A stretch of 64,000 nucleotides of DNA from assembly GCF_014636315.1 (NCBI RefSeq), contig NZ_BMED01000001.1, forward strand, positions 1,059,941-1,123,940. Reading direction: 5' to 3'. Source of the DNA: Parundibacterium terreum. GTDB taxonomy: Bacteria > Pseudomonadota > Gammaproteobacteria > Burkholderiales > Burkholderiaceae_D. This document shows, piece after piece, positions 1-9,568 of the stretch. Under the pieces are notes generated by a model. That model had not been told where the DNA came from. It made no database searches and was given only the letters and a program-made list of their open reading frames with translations. Made by a program: the position numbers and the translations under genes. The stretch's first letter is position 1. The number at the start of each line of letters is the position of its first letter.

Positions 1-2
1 CC

Positions 3-1076
3 CGATGGATCTATACCCTGCCCAATGGCGACGTACTGGTGGCAGAAACCAATGCGCCGCCAAAACCCGATGACGGCAAGGGCATCAAAGGCATGGTGAT
101 GAAGCAGGTCATGAAAAAAGCGGGCGCGGGAGTGGAAAGCGCGAACCGCATCACCCTGTTAAGGGATAAAGACGGCGATGGCATTGCAGAAACCAAAACC
201 GTATTCCTCGAAGGCCTGAATTCCCCGCTGGGTATGGTCCTCGTAGGAGATTCACTGTATATCGCCAATACCGATGCAGTGCTCCGCTTTCAATACAAGG
301 AAGGCGACACGCAAATTACAACCCCAGGCACCAAGGTGGCAGACCTGCCGGCAGGCACAATCAACCATCACTGGACCAAGAACATCGTAGCCAGCAAGGA
401 CGGAACAAAGCTGTATGCAACCATAGGATCCAACAGCAACGTCGGTGAAAACGGCATAGAGGCTGAAACCGATCGCGCCGGGGTGCTGGAAATTGATCTA
501 AAAACGGGGGCAAAGCGCGTCTTCGCCAGCGGCATCAGGAATCCCGTCGGCATGGCCTTGCAGCCCGATAGCGGCGAGCTATGGGTCTCCGTCAATGAGC
601 GCGATGAGCTGGGTGACAATCTTGTGCCCGACTACATGACATCCGTCAAGGATGGCGGCTTTTATGGATGGCCCTATAGCTACTATGGCCAGCATGTGGA
701 CACCCGCATGAAGCCGCCCCGCCCCGACCTGGTCGCCAAGGCCATCAAGCCGGATTACGCGCTGGGTTCGCACACGGCCTCCCTGGGGCTGGCGTTTTAT
801 GACGGCAAGCTGTTCCCAGACAGGTTCAAGAACGGCGCATTCATAGGCCAGCACGGCTCCTGGAACAGAAAACCGCATAGCGGCTATAAAGTCATCTTCG
901 TTCCTTTCGCAAACGGGCATCCTAGCGGAGACACCGAAGACATCCTGACAGGCTTCCTGAACGACAAGGAAAAAGCAATGGGCAGGCCCGTTGGCGTGGC
1001 GGTCGATAAAAAAGGTGCGCTGCTGGTGGCGGATGACGTCGGCAATGTCATCTGGCGCGTAGTGCCTGGCCGTTAA
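3..1076 (+). CDS. PQQ-dependent sugar dehydrogenase, sorbosone/glucose type (5' truncated)
   Basis: The reading frame is open from the window edge, so the start codon and any signal peptide lie upstream; 357 codons remain. The protein looks like the C-terminal two thirds of the periplasmic six-bladed beta-propeller glucose/sorbosone dehydrogenases, which oxidise sugars using PQQ. Visible family signatures are LFIxN-like blade repeats, a GIRNPVGMA stretch, NERDELG followed by [16 protein letters not shown], and [15 protein letters not shown] near the C-terminus, with a final blade [17 protein letters not shown] stem-loop terminator follows the stop codon by 25 bases. The substrate cannot be told from sequence; a soluble aldose dehydrogenase is as likely as a sorbosone dehydrogenase. 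Confidence 0.85.
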   Translation, partial: RWIYTLPNGDVLVAETNAPPKPDDGKGIKGMVMKQVMKKAGAGVESANRITLLRDKDGDGIAETKTVFLEGLNSPLGMVLVGDSLYIANTDAVLRFQYKEGDTQITTPGTKVADLPAGTINHHWTKNIVASKDGTKLYATIGSNSNVGENGIEAETDRAGVLEIDLKTGAKRVFASGIRNPVGMALQPDSGELWVSVNERDELGDNLVPDYMTSVKDGGFYGWPYSYYGQHVDTRMKPPRPDLVAKAIKPDYALGSHTASLGLAFYDGKLFPDRFKNGAFIGQHGSWNRKPHSGYKVIFVPFANGHPSGDTEDILTGFLNDKEKAMGRPVGVAVDKKGALLVADDVGNVIWRVVPGR

Positions 1077-1100
1077 TTTTGTTTGCTGATCGAAAAAGAC

Positions 1101-1128
1101 ACGGCCATATCGTATGGCCGTTTTTTTT
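1101..1128 (+). terminator. Rho-independent terminator
   Basis: A perfect 9-bp stem (ACGGCCATA / TATGGCCGT) with a 3-base loop is followed at once by eight T residues. It sits 25 bases after the dehydrogenase stop codon and is the clearest intrinsic terminator in the window. Confidence 0.9.
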
Positions 1129-1397
1129 GGCGAGCCCCGAGGCTCATCCCCCAATCGCCAGATCAACAAGTTTAACTACTAGTAAGAACTGGACTGTCCT
1201 TAAGCAAGGGGTGGCATCTTCCGGTCGAGGGCCGCATCCACAAGCCCGACCACTTTGTTGTTGCAAAGACATTTTTTGTATGCCAGCATACGCCTACCAT
1301 TTTGGGGTCACCGATAGTGTGCGGCAACCTGCGGCAAACCATTACTGATAGCGAATCCTGAATTCCAAACAAAAAGACCGACAAAAGGAGCAAAAAG

Positions 1398-2453
1398 ATG
1401 CGGCAACAACAAAGCTGGTGGCGAATTCTGATTCTTGCCTTTGCCTTCGCAGGTGTGAGCCAGGTTTCATCCGCTGAAGAAGTTAACCGCATGGACCAGA
1501 TTGTCCAGTCCTATGTCAAAGACAAGCAATTCAGCGGCACAGTATTGGTAGCCCGCGGTGAAAAAATTCTGCTGAACAAGGGCTATGGCTTGGCCAATAT
1601 GGAGTGGAACATGGCCAACACTCCACAGACAAAATTTCGCCTTGGCTCACTGACCAAACAATTTACCGCTGTAGCTATCATGATGCTAGCAGAGCGCGGC
1701 AAGCTGAAACTGGACGACAAGGTAAGCGCCTATTTGCCGGATGTGCCCGCGGCCTGGCGGGACATCACCGTATTCCAGCTGCTCACGCATACCGCCGGCA
1801 TTCATAACTTTACCGACCTGCCGGAGTTCATGTCCGTGGCCATGCTCGCCAAGACACCGAACGAGGTTCTCGATCTGGTTCGCTCCCTGCCGCTGGATTT
1901 TCAGCCTGGTGAAAAACACAGCTACAGCAATTCCGGCTACGTCCTGCTGGGCATATTGATAGAAAAAGTCAGCGGGCAAAGCTATGAGAGCTTCCTCCAG
2001 CAGCATATCTTCACGCCACTGGAAATGAAAGACTCCGGCTACGACCTCACAAAAGAAGTGATCGCGCATCGCGCCGCAGGCTATTCCCTCAAGAACGGCC
2101 ATTTTGAAAACGCCGACTACATGGACATGGGCATACCCTTTTCTGCCGGCGCACTCTATTCCACCACCGTCGACCTGCTGCGCTGGGAGCGAGGCTTATA
2201 CGGCGGCAAACTGCTGACAGCAGAATCCCTGAAAAAACTGACCACGCCGTATAAAGACGACTATGCATTCGGGCTGATCGTTAAGCAATACAACGGCAGC
2301 CGCGAAATCTTCCATAACGGCGGCATCAACGGCTTTCGCACCTCAATGGCTTACCGGCCGGAGGATGATTTGTACATTATCGTTCTGGGCAACACGGAGG
2401 CCAACACACCGGGGATTATCTCCAGCCGACTGGCGGTTGTGGCGCCTCGCTGA
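1398..2453 (+). CDS. Exported beta-lactamase-fold serine hydrolase
   Basis: This is a 351-residue member of the class C beta-lactamase / penicillin-binding-protein-like family (PF00144), whose members are esterases, D-peptidases or lactamases. It has a signal peptide (about residues 1-26, ending VSSAEE), the SxxK nucleophile motif S84-L-T-K87, the YxN motif Y176-S-N178 and an HxG-type third motif H306-N-G-G. All three catalytic motifs are intact, so the enzyme should be active in the periplasm. The ATG is preceded by AAAAGGAG at good spacing. The gene stands alone after the upstream terminator. The substrate is unknown; the family fold does not by itself imply antibiotic resistance. Confidence 0.88.
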   Translation: MRQQQSWWRILILAFAFAGVSQVSSAEEVNRMDQIVQSYVKDKQFSGTVLVARGEKILLNKGYGLANMEWNMANTPQTKFRLGSLTKQFTAVAIMMLAERGKLKLDDKVSAYLPDVPAAWRDITVFQLLTHTAGIHNFTDLPEFMSVAMLAKTPNEVLDLVRSLPLDFQPGEKHSYSNSGYVLLGILIEKVSGQSYESFLQQHIFTPLEMKDSGYDLTKEVIAHRAAGYSLKNGHFENADYMDMGIPFSAGALYSTTVDLLRWERGLYGGKLLTAESLKKLTTPYKDDYAFGLIVKQYNGSREIFHNGGINGFRTSMAYRPEDDLYIIVLGNTEANTPGIISSRLAVVAPR

Positions 2454-2483
2454 GGTAATGCATTTAGAATTTTTGAGAATGAA

Positions 2484-2717
2484 ATGAGTAAAGAACAAGC
2501 TTTTCCCTTCATTGTTTCAATCACCTTTTTTCTGGGGAGTTACTTGATTCAAATTCAGGAACACCTTAACGAAAAGGGAAATTTTCCAAAATTTTCCGAG
2601 CTTTTTTCGTTTAAAAATGCGAGTCGCAATAGTCGCGCATTCATGTTTCTCAGAATATTTTGCATCATCCTTTTTGCATATGGTGTTTATGCAATGCGTG
2701 CAGGTAGCGCACTATGA
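2484..2717 (+). CDS. Small membrane protein, first of a coupled pair
   Basis: A 77-residue protein with two predicted membrane helices (about residues 7-24 and 54-72) separated by a charged loop rich in Lys, Glu and Asn. I do not recognise the family. Its stop codon overlaps the start of the next small membrane gene (ATGA), so the two are probably translationally coupled and may form one complex. It starts 30 bases after the serine hydrolase and could be in the same transcript. Base composition is clearly more AT-rich than its neighbours, a hint of foreign origin. Confidence 0.5.
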   Translation: MSKEQAFPFIVSITFFLGSYLIQIQEHLNEKGNFPKFSELFSFKNASRNSRAFMFLRIFCIILFAYGVYAMRAGSAL

Positions 2718-2971
2718 TGTTCGCTGTCGCCGTCGCAAAGATTTTGGCTTTGATATTACTGCCTATTTGCACATTGCTTCGTTCGAAAATTGCTATCGAT
2801 AAATTTGGCTTCGAAGAGTATAAAAAGGCTCCCGGATTAGCCTTGCTCACAAAAGTATCGTGGAAAGACGCTCACTCAACAAGTCTGGGAATGTCCTTAT
2901 TCTTGATGCAGGCAGCCATCGTTGTCTGTCTTGGCGTGATTATTATCGGCTCTGTTTTTATATTTTTCTGA
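2714..2971 (+). CDS. Small membrane protein, second of a coupled pair
   Basis: An 85-residue protein with a hydrophobic N-terminus (about residues 2-21) and a strongly hydrophobic C-terminal helix (about 62-85), so two membrane passes. No family was recognised. The ATG lies inside the stop codon of the previous gene (4-base overlap), which is the main argument that both ORFs are real. Function unknown. Confidence 0.5.
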   Translation: MMFAVAVAKILALILLPICTLLRSKIAIDKFGFEEYKKAPGLALLTKVSWKDAHSTSLGMSLFLMQAAIVVCLGVIIIGSVFIFF

Positions 2972-3202
2972 AAACCAAAATAGCTAGGCACACGGTGCCA
3001 ACGCCCTATTACCCGCGATAAATTTTCAGCGAATTGAATAAAATTGATGATTTAAATCTCAACAATATGACATACGCCGAGATACTCCGGCAGGCTGGTC
3101 GGGAAATGTTTTTCGTAACTGTGATTTCTCGAATATAAGTGCCGAAGGCGATCAACTTGATTCTATTTTCGTTGGTTGTGTCTTTGAAAAAATGGTATTG
3201 GG

Positions 3203-3254
3203 GTTGCCTGAGATGGCCACTACACCGCTCGGAAGCGGTACCATCTCAGGCAAC
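3203..3254. repeat. Large two-tier inverted repeat (stem-loop)
   Basis: The outer arms are a perfect 14-bp inverted repeat (GTTGCCTGAGATGG at 3203-3216 and its complement at 3241-3254). Inside is a second 6-bp stem (ACCGCT / AGCGGT, 3224-3239) with a 4-base loop. It lies 18 bases beyond the 3' end of the minus-strand NTF2-like gene, between convergent genes, so it may end transcription, but no T-run follows directly. It could also be a REP or MITE-like element. Nothing else is visible in 2972-3272. Confidence 0.6.
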
Positions 3255-3272
3255 TGCATGAAGGTCGCTTTA

Positions 3273-3797
3273 TTACTTAGGACGCGGAGTCGGGTTGACC
3301 TCATTTGACCAAACCACAGCAGCAATTTTCCAACCATCGTCGGTGCGTAACATCTGCCAGCTCTCCTTACCCCAGTTTTCTTTATATTCGCCATTGAAGA
3401 GGCTATAGTCGAACCATACCTGAGCCACATCCCCATCGCTGTCGATACGTACGTTAGAAATTTTCTCGTCGAATTTCGCCTTGTCCTCGGCAATAAAATT
3501 GATAAATTTACGTGGGCTCATGGTGAAGAACTTTGGGGGAGGCTTCATGGCAGGCTGCGGCCTATTTGCATAAAGTCTCGCTATACTTGCGTCGGTTGTT
3601 GTCCCCGCCCAGGTAATGTCTTCTTTTAAAAAAAGTTTTAAAAATCCCTCTTGGTCTTTGTTAACGATAGCAGCACGAAAATCTTCAATCACCTTTTCGA
3701 TTTGGGCTTTACCTTCAGTATTTTGCGCGTAAACAAGCTGTGGGGACGTAATAAAAACGCTCAGGGCCAGCAGCATTGCAGCTAAGAGTTTATTCAC
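3273..3797 (-). CDS. Exported SnoaL/NTF2-like protein
   Basis: A 174-residue protein with a signal peptide (about residues 1-24, ending VYAQ) followed by one NTF2-like alpha+beta barrel domain (DUF4440/SnoaL type): an N-terminal helix with EKVIEDFRAAIVNKD, then a beta sheet ending SWQMLRTDDGWKIAAVVWS. Proteins of this fold in the periplasm have varied roles and the ligand is not predictable. The start is GTG, supported by AAGGAA seven bases upstream. It is a single gene, convergent with the small membrane pair. Confidence 0.75.
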   Translation of the reverse strand: MNKLLAAMLLALSVFITSPQLVYAQNTEGKAQIEKVIEDFRAAIVNKDQEGFLKLFLKEDITWAGTTTDASIARLYANRPQPAMKPPPKFFTMSPRKFINFIAEDKAKFDEKISNVRIDSDGDVAQVWFDYSLFNGEYKENWGKESWQMLRTDDGWKIAAVVWSNEVNPTPRPK

Positions 3798-4118
3798 TTT
3801 GGGTTCCTTAAGTGATGAAAAATTTTTCGATTGTAGGCATTGCCAAGCCGATATGGGGAGATAGTGCAGAGTTTCAATAGTGATAATGTTCGTTTTCTCG
3901 CAGACCTATTCGGTTTGACCGTAAGTGTTCGCTCAACGAAGTCTTTAACTTAAATAGCCTTCGGTACTACCGGGCCTCCCACGGGACACAGCTATCCCAC
4001 TTTAATCATCAACGATAAATAGCCGCGTCCTCCGCCATGTGGTAGGATCGACAACTATCGTCAACCATCGGCACCTATCCAGGCCGATGCTCAGCCAGAG
4101 CCTGAAGGGAGTATATCC
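3798..4118. other. Intergenic region, divergent promoters
   Basis: About 320 bases between two divergent genes. It must hold promoters for both, but I could not pick convincing -35/-10 pairs. No coding signal or repeat was seen. Confidence 0.5.
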
Positions 4119-5804
4119 ATGCGAATATTGTCCGCTGCTATGGGGTGTCTTGTAATGCTGGCCGCGCCGCTCATCTCACTGACTCCGCCGGCCCAGGCCC
4201 ATGCTCACCACGACGATGCCGGCAATGCAGTTGCTGGCCAGCATGACCATGAGCATAGCCACGCAACGCCGGAGACGCTGGGCACTGTCAGCTTCAGCAC
4301 ATCTTGCAAGCCTGCCGTGCAGCCTGACTTTAACCGGGCGGTTGCGCTGATGCATTCGTTCCAGTTTGGCCCGGCCATCAATGGCTTTCGCGATATCCTC
4401 AGCCGCGACCCGGAATGTGCGATTGCCTATTGGGGTATTGCCCTCAGCAGTTGGGGCAATCCGTTCGCAGGCTTCAGGTCCCCTGCCCAACTGGCGCAAG
4501 GATTGAAGGCAGCCGAAGCCGGGCGGGCACTGGCGCCTAAAACAGCGCGGGAACGGGCCTATATAGACGCAGTTGCACAGCTTTACGTAGATAACACGCG
4601 CATATCCCAGGCGACACGTCTCAACGCCTATGAAACGGCGATGGCCAGGGTTAGTGCCGGTTATCCTGACGATATCGAGGCGCGTATCTTCTACGCGCTG
4701 GCCCTGGCTTCGGCGGCCGATCCGGCGGACAAGACCTATGTAAAACAGATCAAGGCCGGCGAAATGCTGGAAGCGCTATTCGTCAAATATCCCGATCACC
4801 CAGGGCTGGCGCACTACATCATCCATTCGTACGATGAACCCGAACTGGCCGCGCGCGCTGCAGAGGCTGCGCGCCGCTACGGCAATATTGCGCCGTCCAC
4901 GCCGCACGCGCTACACATGCCGTCGCACACCTTCACCCGCATCGGCGACTGGCAGGCATCCATCGCCACCAATACTGCATCGGCGGCATCAGCCCGCAAG
5001 GCCGGCCAACCGGCAGACGAACTTCACGCCAGCGATTACATGGTCTATGCCTATCTGCAAACCGCGCAGGACGAGGCCGCCCGTAAGCTCGTCCTGGTAT
5101 CGGCAGAAACTTTCAAACGTTTTGATCCTGCCAATGCGGCCGGCGCAGCGCCCGCGACAACGGCATTTTTTGCCAACGCCGCCATTCCGGCGCGCTATTG
5201 CCTGGAACGGCGCGACTGGACAGCCGCGATGGCGCTGACACCGTACCAAAGTCCCTTCCCCTACGCAGATGCCATCACGATTTATGCCAAGGGCCTGGGT
5301 GCCGCCCATCTAAAAAACGCTGCAGTGGCGCAAAAATCAATCGCCGACCTGGCCGATATCCGTGACCGTCTGGCCGCAAAAAAAGACAGCTTCTGGGCCG
5401 ACCAGACCGAGATCCAGCGGCGGGAAGTGGCAGCGCAACTGGCCATTGCGCAAGGCGATACCGCGCAAGCCTTAAGCATACTCACCCGCGCCGCAGAGAT
5501 GGAAGACGTGACCGAGCTCGCCTCGCTCACACCCGGCCCCTTCATACCCGCCCGCGAAATGCTAGGAGAACTGCTGCTGGACACATCGCAGCCGGCGCAA
5601 GCCCTGGCACAATTCAAGGCAACCCTCGCCAGGCACCCCAACCGGTTTTGGTCAGTGTATGGCGCAGCGCAAGCAGCAAAACACGCAGGCGACGCCACGG
5701 CCGCACAGGCCTATTTCCAGCAATTGCTGACAATCGCCCCGCACGCGGACGAACCGCGCCGCGCAGCCCTTATCACGGCGAGCGCTGCTGTCAGGGGAAA
5801 TTAG
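4119..5804 (+). CDS. Exported TPR-repeat protein with His-rich N-terminus
   Basis: A 561-residue protein. Residues 1-27 form a signal peptide (ending AQAHA). A histidine-rich stretch follows (HAHHDD...HDHEHSHA, about residues 28-50), then a helical-repeat body. Family landmarks are CKPAVQPDFNRAVALMHSF, DPECAIAYWGIALS, LAHYIIHSYD and ALHMPSHTFTRIGDW, which recur in a widespread uncharacterised TPR family; the last third has ordinary TPR units (APAREMLGELLLD..., RFWSVYGAAQAAKHAGD). The start has GAAGGGAG upstream. The His-rich segment suggests metal binding, which is inference. No operon partner. Confidence 0.75.
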   Translation: MRILSAAMGCLVMLAAPLISLTPPAQAHAHHDDAGNAVAGQHDHEHSHATPETLGTVSFSTSCKPAVQPDFNRAVALMHSFQFGPAINGFRDILSRDPECAIAYWGIALSSWGNPFAGFRSPAQLAQGLKAAEAGRALAPKTARERAYIDAVAQLYVDNTRISQATRLNAYETAMARVSAGYPDDIEARIFYALALASAADPADKTYVKQIKAGEMLEALFVKYPDHPGLAHYIIHSYDEPELAARAAEAARRYGNIAPSTPHALHMPSHTFTRIGDWQASIATNTASAASARKAGQPADELHASDYMVYAYLQTAQDEAARKLVLVSAETFKRFDPANAAGAAPATTAFFANAAIPARYCLERRDWTAAMALTPYQSPFPYADAITIYAKGLGAAHLKNAAVAQKSIADLADIRDRLAAKKDSFWADQTEIQRREVAAQLAIAQGDTAQALSILTRAAEMEDVTELASLTPGPFIPAREMLGELLLDTSQPAQALAQFKATLARHPNRFWSVYGAAQAAKHAGDATAAQAYFQQLLTIAPHADEPRRAALITASAAVRGN

Positions 5805-6019
5805 CGGGCTTTTTCGAAGCTCGCATGATATGAACAAATATCTGAGACTAGACATTAGCGTTATAGAATGCGGCTGAGAGAGCTGTCTGCTGTCACGGCC
5901 AGCTAAAAATCGCATTGAGAATTAAGGGTAGGCATCGACCAGAAGTCGACACCCGGGATTGTCTGCACGATTACTCGCTGCACCACCATTTCCTCTTTTC
6001 ATCACATAGGCCTGAGTAC

Positions 6020-6706
6020 GTGACTATCATTCTTTTTATATGCCTGATTTTGTTCTTGCCGCCGCTGTTTTTACCCTGGGGGAACTGGCTATGGAGATAT
6101 CTATGGACTGTTGCCATGATTGGTTTTGGTCTGTGGGGTGCGCAAATGTACGACGAGTTTCAACCAGACTATAAAGACGCCGGACCTGGTGAAGGTGTTG
6201 GCCTTTTCATTTTTGTGTTTTCCCAATTTTCATGGATTTTAGGTCTGGCGATCAGGCTAATTGCAGTTAAAGTGATGAACCGTCGAGGCAATAAACAATA
6301 TGGCGATTTAGAACCGTTCAGGATGTGGCGAAAGAGTAATCAACCCTTGCAAGCGCATTGGTTGAGAAAAATCGCCATCGCACTTCCAATAGCTGCTGCT
6401 ATTACTTTTGTCTTATATACCGGGAGAGGCCCAATTACCCTGCTCGTAATCTCACCTGCGATAATTGGATTTATCATTGGTGTTATTTTCTGTGATGTGC
6501 CTGTGACATGGGCGATTTTATCTTCCGTGCCTGGAATTTTGATTGAGCTTGAATGTTCTTGGAACAACCGCTTTTATTTATTGGCAAACTCTTGGTCAAG
6601 TATATTCGTGTTCCTTTTGTCCTTCCTTGTGATACTTCTTGTCTCTGCGGGTATAGCGGGTTACCTCCGGCGAGCTCGAAAACTTTATTTTTTTGCGCCA
6701 AATTAA
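6020..6706 (+). CDS. Multi-pass membrane protein of unknown family
   Basis: A hydrophobic protein of about 228 residues with roughly six predicted membrane helices; it opens with a hydrophobic run (TIILFICLILFLPPLFLPW) and ends in a basic tail. I chose GTG 6020 because the 35 residues in front of it in the open frame (from a TTG at 5915) are hydrophilic, His-rich and unlike a protein start; an AGG lies 9 bases before the GTG. Family and role unknown. AT-richer than its neighbours. Confidence 0.5.
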   Translation: MTIILFICLILFLPPLFLPWGNWLWRYLWTVAMIGFGLWGAQMYDEFQPDYKDAGPGEGVGLFIFVFSQFSWILGLAIRLIAVKVMNRRGNKQYGDLEPFRMWRKSNQPLQAHWLRKIAIALPIAAAITFVLYTGRGPITLLVISPAIIGFIIGVIFCDVPVTWAILSSVPGILIELECSWNNRFYLLANSWSSIFVFLLSFLVILLVSAGIAGYLRRARKLYFFAPN

Positions 6707-6776
6707 TAAACACTATTGATGGCCCGCATGTCCCTTTGGGAGGGCTGTCAAACGCCGATAACAAACAGCACGGCAG

Positions 6777-6803
6777 GTTGGGCTATCGCTTCGTCAGCCC
6801 AAC
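6777..6803. repeat. Short palindrome (REP-like hairpin)
   Basis: GTTGGGCT (6777-6784) and its complement AGCCCAAC (6796-6803) flank an 11-base loop. It resembles the GTTGGGCT...AGCCCAAC palindromes common between genes in proteobacteria. The rest of the 300-base gap 6707-7007 shows no gene. Confidence 0.5.
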
Positions 6804-7007
6804 ATTCAACAGGATATCCCGAATGAGATACCGTAGAGCGAACACCCCCGGCGGCGGCCAAGAGCCGTCATTCGGCTACGCCTCTTGCTTGATATTGCCT
6901 TTGTAACTTTTGTATGACAGCATATGAGCTGTTGAGTGCTTAAAACATATAGGCGCAACGGTGACAATTAGCGATTTACCGGATAAACCAGCACAACGGT
7001 ATAAAAA

Positions 7008-7415
7008 ATGACCCCTACCATCACCGCCGTCACCGGATTCGTTATTTGGTCGCTGTTTCTCCTGCTCCTCATGGAGCTCATGCGCACTAGGCTCGTCCTT
7101 ACCAAGGCGATTCCCGCAAACGGCTTCAAGCCGGACAACTCAAATCTTTCCCCCTTCATGCAGCGCCTTGCGCGTGCTCACGCCAACTGCGTCGAGGGCT
7201 TGCCCATCTTCGGCGGCCTCATGCTCATTGCTGTGGTGACCGGCAGGTCCGCCATTACTGACCCGCTTGCCTACGTTTTTCTCGCTACGCGCATCCTGCA
7301 ATCGGTCATTCACCTCAGTTCACTATCGGCCCTTGCCGTCACCCTTCGGTTCTCAGCGTTTGCTGTGCAAATGGGCATTGCGGTGTATTGGTCCGTTCGT
7401 CTGGTGGTGGCTTGA
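7008..7415 (+). CDS. MAPEG family membrane protein
   Basis: A 135-residue, four-helix membrane protein of the MAPEG family (membrane-associated proteins in eicosanoid and glutathione metabolism, PF01124). The key signature is RAHANCVEGLPIF (about residues 54-66), corresponding to the conserved RAxxNxxE motif of glutathione-binding members. Other helices are residues 4-22, 70-90 and 115-133. Bacterial members may act as membrane glutathione transferases or peroxidases; the substrate is unknown. Confidence 0.85.
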   Translation: MTPTITAVTGFVIWSLFLLLLMELMRTRLVLTKAIPANGFKPDNSNLSPFMQRLARAHANCVEGLPIFGGLMLIAVVTGRSAITDPLAYVFLATRILQSVIHLSSLSALAVTLRFSAFAVQMGIAVYWSVRLVVA

Positions 7416-7497
7416 AACAAAATAGCTACGCCGTTGGCGACGATCGGCCAGGAGCAGACAGAAGCGGACCGCTAACAAGTTAAAGGATAGATTATCC

Positions 7498-8019
7498 ATG
7501 AATCACGCGTTCACCACGTCCGTTCCGCATCTTCAGACGGAACGACTTACGCTTCGTGAGTACCGGCGCGAGGACTTCGACGTATTTGCGGACCATTTGA
7601 TGAATTCTGAAAGCTCGGCCCACCTGGGCTCGTCTGACCGTCAAACGGCTTGGCGAATCTTCAGTTCACATGCTGGATTATGGCTCATACATGGCGCTGG
7701 TTGGTGGGCTGTAGAGAATAGGCAGACTGGCCAACTCGTCGGCAATGTTGGAGCTTTCTTTCGCGAGGATTCAACTGAGATGGAGATGGGCTGGAATACT
7801 TATCAACCGTTCTGGGGCCAAGGAATCGCAAACGAAGCAGCGGCGGCAGTCTTGAAATATGCGTTCGAGACTCGACGCGAGCCGAAAGTTCGGGCTCTCA
7901 TCGCTTCAGCCAATGAATCATCGCTCCGTGTTGCCGAGCGCCTTGGAATGACTTACGAGACAGAAACTGAACTGTACGGCAAAGTAATCGGCAGTTACAC
8001 GCGTGAGCGCAAGCGTTGA
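7498..8019 (+). CDS. GNAT N-acetyltransferase, RimJ/RimL type
   Basis: A 173-residue protein of the Acetyltransf_3 family. It has the typical opening LQTERLTLREYRREDFDVF, a central strand MEMGWNTYQPFWGQGIANEA in which QGIANEA is the acetyl-CoA loop, and the C-terminal signature ASANESSLRVAERLGM. This group acetylates protein N-termini or small amines; no substrate can be assigned. TTAAAGGATAG upstream of the ATG gives a ribosome site. Single gene. Confidence 0.88.
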   Translation: MNHAFTTSVPHLQTERLTLREYRREDFDVFADHLMNSESSAHLGSSDRQTAWRIFSSHAGLWLIHGAGWWAVENRQTGQLVGNVGAFFREDSTEMEMGWNTYQPFWGQGIANEAAAAVLKYAFETRREPKVRALIASANESSLRVAERLGMTYETETELYGKVIGSYTRERKR

Positions 8020-8136
8020 ATCCTTAGATATAAAAAACGGAATTGTGCTTCGTTCCGTCCGCTTTAGGGAGGCCACTACCGGACAAGTACAGACGCTCGT
8101 GTCAACACAAAGTGCCGGGTATTGGAGTAAATCTAC

Positions 8137-8880
8137 ATGATGACTCGTTCAAAATTGTTAGCTCACACCATTCTTGCAATTGCATTGAGCATTGGATGGC
8201 TGTGCGGATTCGCCGCGGAACAAATTAAAATTGGAGCAGCGATCAATTTGCGATCGGGGAATTTGATGGCGGAGAAAGTTTTAGAAGAAGCGTATCGAAA
8301 AATAGGAATTCAGTTAGTTCTTGAGCGTTTACCGTTCGCTCGTATGACTTACCTTATTGAAGCAGATGAACTAGACGGTATTGCATTTGGTTTGGTAGAG
8401 CCAGAAAAATTTGCCAAGAACCTGGTAAAGATTCCGATCGCCGTCTCTTATTCTGACACGGTTGCGTTTTCCACTGACAAAATTTTTGCTGTTGCCGGGT
8501 ATGAAAGTTTACGGCCTTACTCTATAGGATATATCGCAGGTGTGAAGTCTATAGAGATTCCTACTGCTGGCATGCGCGTTGACCCGGCACCGAATCTTGA
8601 GTCTATGTTCAAAAAATTAGCGAGCGGCCGCACTGACATTGCCATAGATAACAGGCAGACTATTTGTGTAGCTAGGAAGCTTGGCCTCAGCAACATCCAT
8701 ATTTTGGAACCTTCGCTATTGAAGATTAGCGCCTATCATTTCATTCAGAAAAAACACCATGAATTGATACCCCGGCTGACAGAAGTCCTAAGTCGAATGG
8801 AGAAAGATGGATCTATTCGTCGAATACAGGAGACAACTCTGCGAGATTATGTCGAGAATTGTCCACTAGACAGCAAGTGA
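8137..8880 (+). CDS. Periplasmic solute-binding protein, family 3-like
   Basis: A 247-residue exported protein. A signal peptide (about residues 1-26, ending GFAAEQ) is followed by a two-lobed type II periplasmic binding fold: first lobe with IKIGAAINLRSG and ELDGIAFGLVEPE, hinge near residues 115-130, second lobe with RTDIAIDNRQT. No permease or ATPase lies nearby, and many such orphan proteins in betaproteobacteria are not transport components. Ligand unknown. The ORF is AT-richer than the following cluster. Confidence 0.72.
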   Translation: MMTRSKLLAHTILAIALSIGWLCGFAAEQIKIGAAINLRSGNLMAEKVLEEAYRKIGIQLVLERLPFARMTYLIEADELDGIAFGLVEPEKFAKNLVKIPIAVSYSDTVAFSTDKIFAVAGYESLRPYSIGYIAGVKSIEIPTAGMRVDPAPNLESMFKKLASGRTDIAIDNRQTICVARKLGLSNIHILEPSLLKISAYHFIQKKHHELIPRLTEVLSRMEKDGSIRRIQETTLRDYVENCPLDSK

Positions 8881-9058
8881 TTCGAAGATTTTCCGAAACC
8901 CTCCGTATGAGATAGAGACGAGGGCAATAAGCACATATCAGTGTCCGCCTTGAAAAAATCTGCACCTCCGCCTTTTGGGCGTAAACAGCCCTAAACCAAA
9001 AACCAAATCCCGCCCCCGCATTATCATGCTGAACGGGATTTTTCATGCCCCTTCAAAA

Positions 9059-9568
9059 CTAACGCTTGCCCCTCACCCCGCTCAACAAATAATCCAGCGT
9101 CAGCTTGCCGCCGCCATGCGCGATCAGCGGCAGCAGTACGCCTGCCCACAGCAGGTGCGTAGGCCATGCGTCGGGGTAGACAAAGATCTCGATCACGGCG
9201 GTCATGCCGAGCAGGGCTGCGGCTGCCGGGCGTGTAAACAAGCCCAGCACCAGCAATAGCGGAAACAAATGTTCTGAGTAGGTTGCCAGTTGCGCGGCCA
9301 GTTCGGGCGGGATCAGCGGCAGTGCGTATTCCGAGCGGAACAGTTCATAGGCCAGCGGCTTGATGGTTATGAAGCCTTCTACCTTGGTGCGGCCGGACAG
9401 AAAGAAGGTGGCGGCGATGCCGATGCGGGCGACGAGCAGCAAGAGCGTGTCCGGCAGCAGGCTTTGCAGCAACGCCGTGATGCCTTTTCCTTTTGTTTCT
9501 GCATTATTGTTGACTGTCTGCGCTGTCGCTTTGGAGGTGGCCGCACGGGCCGTGTAGCTGTGGTTCAT
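9059..9568 (-). CDS. DoxX family membrane protein
   Basis: A 169-residue protein with a polar N-terminal 35 residues and four membrane helices of the DoxX/SURF4-like family (PF07681). Signatures are [22 protein letters not shown] in the first helix and [19 protein letters not shown] in the third. DoxX proteins often sit beside DUF692/DUF2282 genes, as here, although this copy is divergent from the main run. A link to copper or thiol stress is inferred from that association. Confidence 0.85.
   Translation of the reverse strand: MNHSYTARAATSKATAQTVNNNAETKGKGITALLQSLLPDTLLLLVARIGIAATFFLSGRTKVEGFITIKPLAYELFRSEYALPLIPPELAAQLATYSEHLFPLLLVLGLFTRPAAAALLGMTAVIEIFVYPDAWPTHLLWAGVLLPLIAHGGGKLTLDYLLSGVRGKR

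Noticed and set aside
579-1169. 196-codon minus-strand ORF
   Set aside because: It is antisense to the sugar dehydrogenase, has no ribosome site and no protein motif.
1398-2453. Antibiotic-resistance beta-lactamase
   Set aside because: The fold and SxxK/YxN motifs are shared by many esterases and peptidases; nothing here shows lactamase specificity.
5915-6019. N-terminal extension of the membrane protein at 6020
   Set aside because: It starts with TTG without a ribosome site and is hydrophilic and His-rich, unlike the rest.
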